NCBI RefSeq assembly: GCF_000527135.1
Contig: NZ_AZUP01000001.1
Span: 744,001-808,000, forward strand
Source of the DNA: Methyloversatilis discipulorum
GTDB lineage: Bacteria > Pseudomonadota > Gammaproteobacteria > Burkholderiales > Rhodocyclaceae
Length of the DNA: 64,000 nt
Reading direction: 5' to 3'
Shown here one piece after another: positions 59,556 to 64,000 of this stretch (position 1 is its first letter; each line of letters starts with the position of its first letter). The notes beneath the pieces were generated by a model. It saw only the letters and a list, made by a program, of their open reading frames with translations, made no database searches and was not told where the DNA came from. The position numbers were made by a program, and so were the translations under genes.

Positions 59556-60467
59556 CTAGAGGTGGAAATCGCCCGCCGCTTCCGGCTGGTAAAGCACACG
59601 CTCGATCCGGATGCGCCGGGTCCGGTGCGGCGTCCGCCAGTCGATGGAATCGCCCTCCCGGTAACCGAGGATGGCGGTGCCGACGCTGGAGCAGACCGAC
59701 AGTTTCCCGGCACTGCCGTCGGCGTCCTGCGGGTAGACCAAGGCCACTTCCATTTCCTCGTCGTCCAGATGCAGCACGGCGCGCGAGTTCATCGTGACGA
59801 CGTCCCGCGCCACCTGATGTGAATCGACGACGATGGCGCGCTCGACCTCGTGTTCGAGATCGACCACGTCCGCGTCGACCTCCAGCGCGATCAGGTTGCG
59901 CAGCCGGGCCTGGTCGATTTCGGTGACGTAGATGCCGGCGGGGTCGCTCACCGTGTCTTCGCGCAGGCGCTGCAGATAGCGCTCCCAGCTCATGGCGAAT
60001 GACTTCAGCGTCGGTGTCTCGCTTTCGAGCACGAAGCCGCAGCGCAGGAAGGCGTTCAGCGAGCGGGTGTTGTCGGCGTGAATCCTGGCGATCAGCTTTT
60101 GGGCCCGCATGTCGAAGAAGGCGAGCTTCATGCCTTCGCGCAGTGCGCTGGCGCCGAGCCTGCGGCCCCAGTTGTCGCGGTCTCCGATGACCAGCACGAT
60201 TTCGCAGTCCGCGCCGGTCTTGACCAGGCGGACGAAGCCCACCGGCCGGTCGTCCCGGTCGCAGGCCATGAAGAAGCGGCCGCCCTGGTTGAACAGATGG
60301 GTCAGCACGGGGAGCTGGACGCGGCTGACGACCTGTTCGATGTGGCGGGAGACGTGTCGCGAATCGCTCAGATAGCGGACGACGTTCTCGTCCTCCAGCC
60401 AGTCCATCAGATCCAGCGCGTTGGCCCGGGTGATTTCCGGGCACAGAGAAATGAAAGGCTTGCTCAT
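59556..60467 (-). CDS. GNAT acetyltransferase fused to a GreA/GreB C-terminal (Rnk-like) domain
   Basis: 303 residues from the ATG at 60467, with GGGGTG upstream; a longer frame exists. Residues 1-165 are a GNAT domain of the RimJ type: L-T-H-L-F-N-Q-G-G-R-F-F-M-A-C, V-L-V-I-G-D-R-D-N-W-G-R-R-L-G-A-S-A (acetyl-CoA loop region), N-T-R-S-L-N-A-F-L-R-C-G-F. Residues about 180-303 look like the FKBP-like domain of GreA/GreB/Rnk: V-T-E-I-D-Q-A-R-L-R-N-L-I, S-R-A-V-L-H-L-D-D, S-V-C-S-S-V-G-T-A-I-L-G-Y-R-E-G-D-S-I-D-W, ending in short basic strands. Rnk-like domains bind RNA polymerase. The fusion suggests acetylation of a transcription component, which is inference. Confidence 0.8.
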   Translation of the reverse strand: MSKPFISLCPEITRANALDLMDWLEDENVVRYLSDSRHVSRHIEQVVSRVQLPVLTHLFNQGGRFFMACDRDDRPVGFVRLVKTGADCEIVLVIGDRDNWGRRLGASALREGMKLAFFDMRAQKLIARIHADNTRSLNAFLRCGFVLESETPTLKSFAMSWERYLQRLREDTVSDPAGIYVTEIDQARLRNLIALEVDADVVDLEHEVERAIVVDSHQVARDVVTMNSRAVLHLDDEEMEVALVYPQDADGSAGKLSVCSSVGTAILGYREGDSIDWRTPHRTRRIRIERVLYQPEAAGDFHL

Positions 60468-60776
60468 TTTCACCCCATTCGATTTCAAGGATGAAAGCCT
60501 TCCATGGTCAGTGCCATGACGGTTCTTTCGACGGACCTGCCATTTTAGGGCAGTGGGCACGAACGGGCCAGTTCGCGCGCCGCGGCGGGCACAGCTTGCT
60601 TGAGGCAGAGGGGCCGATGCGCGTGCTTGCGCGTCATGCGCGGCGAGGGAGCCGTACGGTCACTTTTCACGCGTTCGCAAGAATGCGTGAATTGGTACGG
60701 ATGTGACAGGTGTTGCACTGCACAAGATACGACTTTTGGCCTAGCATGAAACCATTGACTTCGTGTGGACCGAGCG
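60468..60776. other. 309-nt divergent intergenic region
   Basis: Upstream of both the GNAT-Rnk-like gene (minus) and the unknown gene at 60777 (plus), so it must hold two promoters. I see no convincing ORF, REP or hairpin terminator, and no -35/-10 pair that I would defend. Confidence 0.5.
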
Positions 60777-61691
60777 ATGCAACGCGATACCGAAGAAATC
60801 TACCCACTCGGGTGCAAGCGCAAGGTGGCGGGCGAGTACCGGGTGCACTACTACGGCTACTGGATCAAGATCTACGAGCCGCCCGCTGACTCGCTGTCGG
60901 CGAAGAAGAAGCTGATCGAGGCGTTGACCCGGCGCCTGTTCAACCATGTCGAGCACGGCATCAACATTCCGGGCTCCCGCCTGAACGAGGCACGCGCCGC
61001 CTACGATGCCGAGCAGGATCCCGCGCTCAAGCGGGTGAAGGGCGGCATGCTCGCGGGGGCGCTTTTCAACCGCGCGACGGACATTTTCACCAGACTGGTC
61101 GAACTGCAGGCGGCGGGCGTCGAGATCGACAGCGACAACGGCCTGATGCGCGAGTGCGGCCACTGTCTTCAGGAAGCGCTGGAGCTCGGTCGCTCGGTGC
61201 GGCACCGCAGCGGCGAAGAAGGCATCGACGAAATGTGGGGCGAGCCGTTCAAGGCATTTTCGGTGCCGGTCGAGTCGTTCTACGAAAGCCGTTACATCAA
61301 GATCGCGCTCACCATGCGCGATATCGACCTGATCGCCGGCGAACTGTGCGACACCTTCGGCAATCGCCCGCGCTTCAAAGGCCTTTCCGACCTTGTCGTG
61401 AGCTTCGCCGATGCGGCCAAGATCAAGACGGAAACCCTGCGCACGGACAAGTCCATCTTCGATGTCTGGGCCGGCTTCGCGGTGTCGGCGGAAGAGCTGC
61501 TTGCCTTCGTGCCGGACGATGCGGACTGTACGGACGCCGAACGGCGCGATCTCGATCTGGGTGTGCGCCTGATCCGTCAGGGCACGCAACTGCTGAGCGA
61601 CATCACGCGGGCACGGGTGCCCATGCCCAAGAGCACGCGCGAATTCGTCGCGCGGTGTGCCGACTACCGCTTGCGCGCACCGTCCTGTTGA
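60777..61691 (+). CDS. Conserved hypothetical protein
   Basis: 304 residues from the ATG at 60777 (GTG at 60765 also open). No signal peptide, TM helix or catalytic motif is recognised. The sequence is mostly helical and charged. An N-terminal Y-P-L-G-C-K-R-K-V-A-G-E-Y-R-V-H-Y-Y-G-Y-W segment looks like a short beta unit. Helices follow with C-G-H-C near residue 125 and a T-M-R-D-I-D-L-I-A-G-E-L-C stretch near 180. Codon use fits the host. Likely a cytoplasmic soluble protein of unknown role; not a named family to me. Confidence 0.72.
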   Translation: MQRDTEEIYPLGCKRKVAGEYRVHYYGYWIKIYEPPADSLSAKKKLIEALTRRLFNHVEHGINIPGSRLNEARAAYDAEQDPALKRVKGGMLAGALFNRATDIFTRLVELQAAGVEIDSDNGLMRECGHCLQEALELGRSVRHRSGEEGIDEMWGEPFKAFSVPVESFYESRYIKIALTMRDIDLIAGELCDTFGNRPRFKGLSDLVVSFADAAKIKTETLRTDKSIFDVWAGFAVSAEELLAFVPDDADCTDAERRDLDLGVRLIRQGTQLLSDITRARVPMPKSTREFVARCADYRLRAPSC

Positions 61692-61925
61692 CCGGAACGC
61701 GTGCGCGTTGGCGTCAGGGTTCTGTTCAGGCCGATCGACGCCGATTTCCTGCAAGCGCCGGGGGAGCGACGCGCGGCCAAATGTCGCTCCTGACTGGATC
61801 TCCCGTCAGATTCGGGTGGGGGGGATTGCTTCATGCATATGTAATGCGGATGATGAAGACTTCAAGAAGGTGGAAATCGTCACCAATCGATCCTCGACAT
61901 TCAATCATCCGGACAAGCCATTCAC

Positions 61926-62552
61926 ATGAAAAATGCCATCGTTGCCATTGCATTGTTCGCGCTGACTTTCAGTGCCCAAGCCTATGAATTTCAATTTACT
62001 GGACGTGTTACCTACACCGACGGCACCCTGATCAACGTTACAGACGGAGCTCTGCTGCAAGGACATTTCGTGGCAGGCGGTCCAGCGAACTACAGTATTC
62101 CGAACGGCACCACCGTTTACAGTTTTGCCTCCGGTCAGGTTGTCGCGAACGTCGCCGGCTATACCATCAGCGGCAGCAGGCCCTCGATTGCCGTTATCGA
62201 CGATTTTGGTGGAAACGTGGAGGACGGTTTCAACATGAACAGTGGCCACCCGATCATCGTGAATGGTGCAAGCTATGCGAATGGAGACTTCGGTTTCAAG
62301 CTTGCGACGAGACCAGGCAACACCGAGGTCATCCGTGATCACGGACTACCGTCCCTTATCGATGTGTCGGCATTCGACGGGCATTCGTCGTTGAATTACG
62401 GATTCTTGCAGCGCGATGGTGGACAAAGCGGCACCATCCTCGCCTTCGAAGTTCTGTCGATCGCGATCGTTCCTGAGCCTAGCACCGCGTGGTTGTTTGC
62501 CGCCGGTCTGCTGGCAGTGGCGCCAATTTGTCGCCGGCGCATGAATGGCTGA
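61926..62552 (+). CDS. PEP-CTERM sorting domain protein
   Basis: 208 residues. Signal peptide 1-19 (I-V-A-I-A-L-F-A-L-T-F-S-A-Q-A). The body is a beta-rich, Gly/Asn/Thr-rich domain starting Y-E-F-Q-F-T-G-R-V-T-Y-T-D-G, of the kind seen in many PEP-CTERM proteins, with no catalytic signature. The tail is V-P-E-P-S-T at about 182-187, a hydrophobic helix (A-W-L-F-A-A-G-L-L-A-V-A-P) and C-R-R-R. An exosortase should cleave before or at the P-E-P and release it to the envelope or matrix. The 234 nt upstream show nothing I can name. Composition is somewhat less GC-rich than neighbours. Confidence 0.9.
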   Translation: MKNAIVAIALFALTFSAQAYEFQFTGRVTYTDGTLINVTDGALLQGHFVAGGPANYSIPNGTTVYSFASGQVVANVAGYTISGSRPSIAVIDDFGGNVEDGFNMNSGHPIIVNGASYANGDFGFKLATRPGNTEVIRDHGLPSLIDVSAFDGHSSLNYGFLQRDGGQSGTILAFEVLSIAIVPEPSTAWLFAAGLLAVAPICRRRMNG

Positions 62553-62822
62553 CGCGAATGAGCGCTTGATCGCTGCAGTGCTCGCTTGCATTCGTCCGTG
62601 TTGATATCGATAGCCGGCCTCTCTTCAGTCTGCTATCGAACGGCTCCTGCGCATGGCATCTACGTCCTTCCCAGGAGGACGTCCTCCAAGGGGTCAAACG
62701 GGCTGATAGGCCGGGAGCGGGTGACTTGGCTGTGAAGCATCGTCGGTAAGGGCCGGTGAGTAGGGCGGGTGCTATCATTCGCCCCGTTTTCCGCCCGAAC
62801 TCATCCCTCCCGCCGCCGACCC

Positions 62823-64000
62823 GTGCGACTGTCAAAGCTCAAACTCGCCGGTTTCAAGACCTTCGTCGACCCGACCACCATACAGATGCCCGGCCAGCTG
62901 GTCGGCGTGGTGGGGCCGAACGGCTGCGGCAAATCCAACATCATCGACGCGGTGCGCTGGGTGCTCGGCGAGTCGCGTGCGTCCGCCTTGCGCGGCGACG
63001 CGATGACCGACGTCATCTTCAATGGCTCGGGCACGCGCAAGCCGGTGGGCCGGGCCAGTGTCGAACTGGTATTCGACAACGCGCAGGGCAGGGCGGCCGG
63101 GCAGTGGTCGCAGTACGCCGAAATCGCGGTCAAGCGGGTGCTGGAGCGCGATGGCCAGTCGGATTACTTCATCAACAACACCCGCGTGCGCCGGCGCGAC
63201 GTGATCGACGTGTTCCTCGGCACCGGCCTTGGGCCGCGCGCCTACGCCATCATCGAGCAGGGCATGATCACCCGCATCATCGAGGCGCGGCCGGAAGAGC
63301 TGCGCGCCTTCCTCGAAGAGGCGGCGGGCATCACCAAGTACCGCGAGCGGCGCAAGGAAACGCAGGGCCGGCTCGACGATGCGCGCGACAACCTGGTGCG
63401 GCTGGACGACATCGTCGGCGAACTGGGTACACGCATCGAGCGCCTGCAGAAGCAGGCGGAGATCGCCGCCCGCTACACCGACATGAACCGCCGGCTGTCC
63501 GAGCGACAGGCGCTGCTGTGGGCGATGAAGCAGCGTTCGGCCGCCGCCGAGGCCGACGCGCTGACGCTGGAAGCAGGCCGCATCGAGAACGACATCGAGC
63601 GCGAAACCGCGGCGCTGCGCCACCACGAGGCGGCGCTGGAACGCATCCGCACCGAACATTTCGCCAGTTCCGAGGCGGTTCATGCCGCCCAGGCCGAACT
63701 GCTGACCGCCAATGCCGAAGCCAGCCGGCTGGAGGACGACCTGAAGCGCGCGGCAGAGAACCGGCACAAGCTGGAAGCGCGCATTGCCCAGCTCGAAGCC
63801 GAGGTCGCGAACTGGCGCGCGCGCATCGAGAGCATCGAAACCGATACCGGCCGCTGGACCGAACTGGCCGAGCACGCGGCGCACCGCATCGAACAGGCGG
63901 AAGCGCGCCACGAAACGACCAGCGCGCTGCTGCCCGAGGCGGAAGCAGCCTTCCAGGAGGCGGAGCAGCAAGCCAATCTGGCGCGGCGCGAACTGGCGGC
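62823..64000 (+). CDS. smc: Chromosome segregation ATPase SMC, 5' part
   Basis: Open to the right edge, about 392 of some 1170 residues. The GTG at 62823 gives the invariant start R-L-S-K-L-K-L-A-G-F-K-T-F. Walker A is G-P-N-G-C-G-K-S-N near 33-41. Q-loop and head strands follow (V-L-G-E-S-R-A-S-A-L-R-G, V-I-F-N-G-S-G, Y-F-I-N-N-T-R-V-R-R-R-D-V), then E-E-A-A-G-I-T-K-Y and a long coiled coil from about residue 170 onward. The protein organises and separates the chromosome with ScpA/ScpB. No gene is visible in the 270 nt before it. Confidence 0.96.
   Translation, partial: MRLSKLKLAGFKTFVDPTTIQMPGQLVGVVGPNGCGKSNIIDAVRWVLGESRASALRGDAMTDVIFNGSGTRKPVGRASVELVFDNAQGRAAGQWSQYAEIAVKRVLERDGQSDYFINNTRVRRRDVIDVFLGTGLGPRAYAIIEQGMITRIIEARPEELRAFLEEAAGITKYRERRKETQGRLDDARDNLVRLDDIVGELGTRIERLQKQAEIAARYTDMNRRLSERQALLWAMKQRSAAAEADALTLEAGRIENDIERETAALRHHEAALERIRTEHFASSEAVHAAQAELLTANAEASRLEDDLKRAAENRHKLEARIAQLEAEVANWRARIESIETDTGRWTELAEHAAHRIEQAEARHETTSALLPEAEAAFQEAEQQANLARRELA

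Overview
The window looks like a chromosomal stretch of a high-GC, methylotrophic betaproteobacterium. A Methyloversatilis-like member of the Rhodocyclales is my best guess. The evidence is a two-subunit Methylobacterium-type tungsten/molybdenum formate dehydrogenase, a SoxYZ-like/metallohydrolase accessory set of the kind found beside PQQ alcohol dehydrogenases, two PEP-CTERM proteins with an EpsI protein, and a betaproteobacterial dapC-dapD-pilU-dapE-prmB layout. No rRNA, tRNA, CRISPR array, prophage or complete classical insertion sequence was seen.

Layout. 0-6.7 kb: the edge of a PIN-domain gene, a small HExxH protein, and a leftward TolC-adaptor-CusA-like RND efflux operon. 6.7-15 kb: periplasmic quinoprotein-associated genes (two metallo-beta-lactamase-fold proteins, a fused SoxYZ-like carrier, a small Cys-rich secreted protein), then formate dehydrogenase fdh1B-fdh1A with a clear terminator. 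15.3-16.7 kb: a PEP-CTERM phytase-like esterase. 17.1-33.1 kb: a visibly less GC-rich exopolysaccharide block: epsI, flippase, pyruvyl transferase, F420-hydrogenase-beta-like oxidoreductase, polymerase/ligase, GT2, GH26, GT4 and GT26, mostly overlapping by 4 nt. A large secreted repeat/Ig/DUF1800 protein (interrupted by a cluster of small indels) and its DUF1501 partner follow. 33.3-36.8 kb: DUF779 protein, aldehyde dehydrogenase and a divergent GAF regulator. 37.0-37.5 kb: a REP-associated tyrosine transposase (RAYT). 37.8-42.2 kb: M14 carboxypeptidase, UDP-glucose dehydrogenase, nucleotide-sugar epimerase, TonB. 42.3-49.3 kb: MATE pump, pyrD, the two aminoacyl-tRNA protein transferases bpt and aat, and an iron-type ABC ATPase with a divergent permease. 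49.6-58.5 kb: a leftward operon dapC-dapD-pilU-dapE-prmB-histidine kinase-response regulator. 58.5-64 kb: EamA transporter, a GNAT/GreA-Rnk-type fusion, an unknown protein, a second PEP-CTERM protein and the start of smc.

The most striking non-coding feature is a family of 28 REP hairpins (27 full, one truncated) in 11 intergenic clusters. They alternate in orientation with near-constant spacing of about 36 nt. A RAYT gene, the usual mobilising partner of such elements, lies between two of the clusters. The REPs stop at both edges of the low-GC polysaccharide block.

Functionally, the left part handles C1/alcohol oxidation (quinoprotein accessories, formate to CO2 plus NADH, aldehyde oxidation at 34 kb). 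The centre builds, exports and trims a probably pyruvylated, mannose-containing polymer, with UDP-glucuronate/galacturonate precursors plausibly supplied by ugd and the epimerase at 39-41 kb. The right part is housekeeping: lysine/peptidoglycan precursor synthesis, N-degron tagging, pyrimidine synthesis and chromosome segregation.
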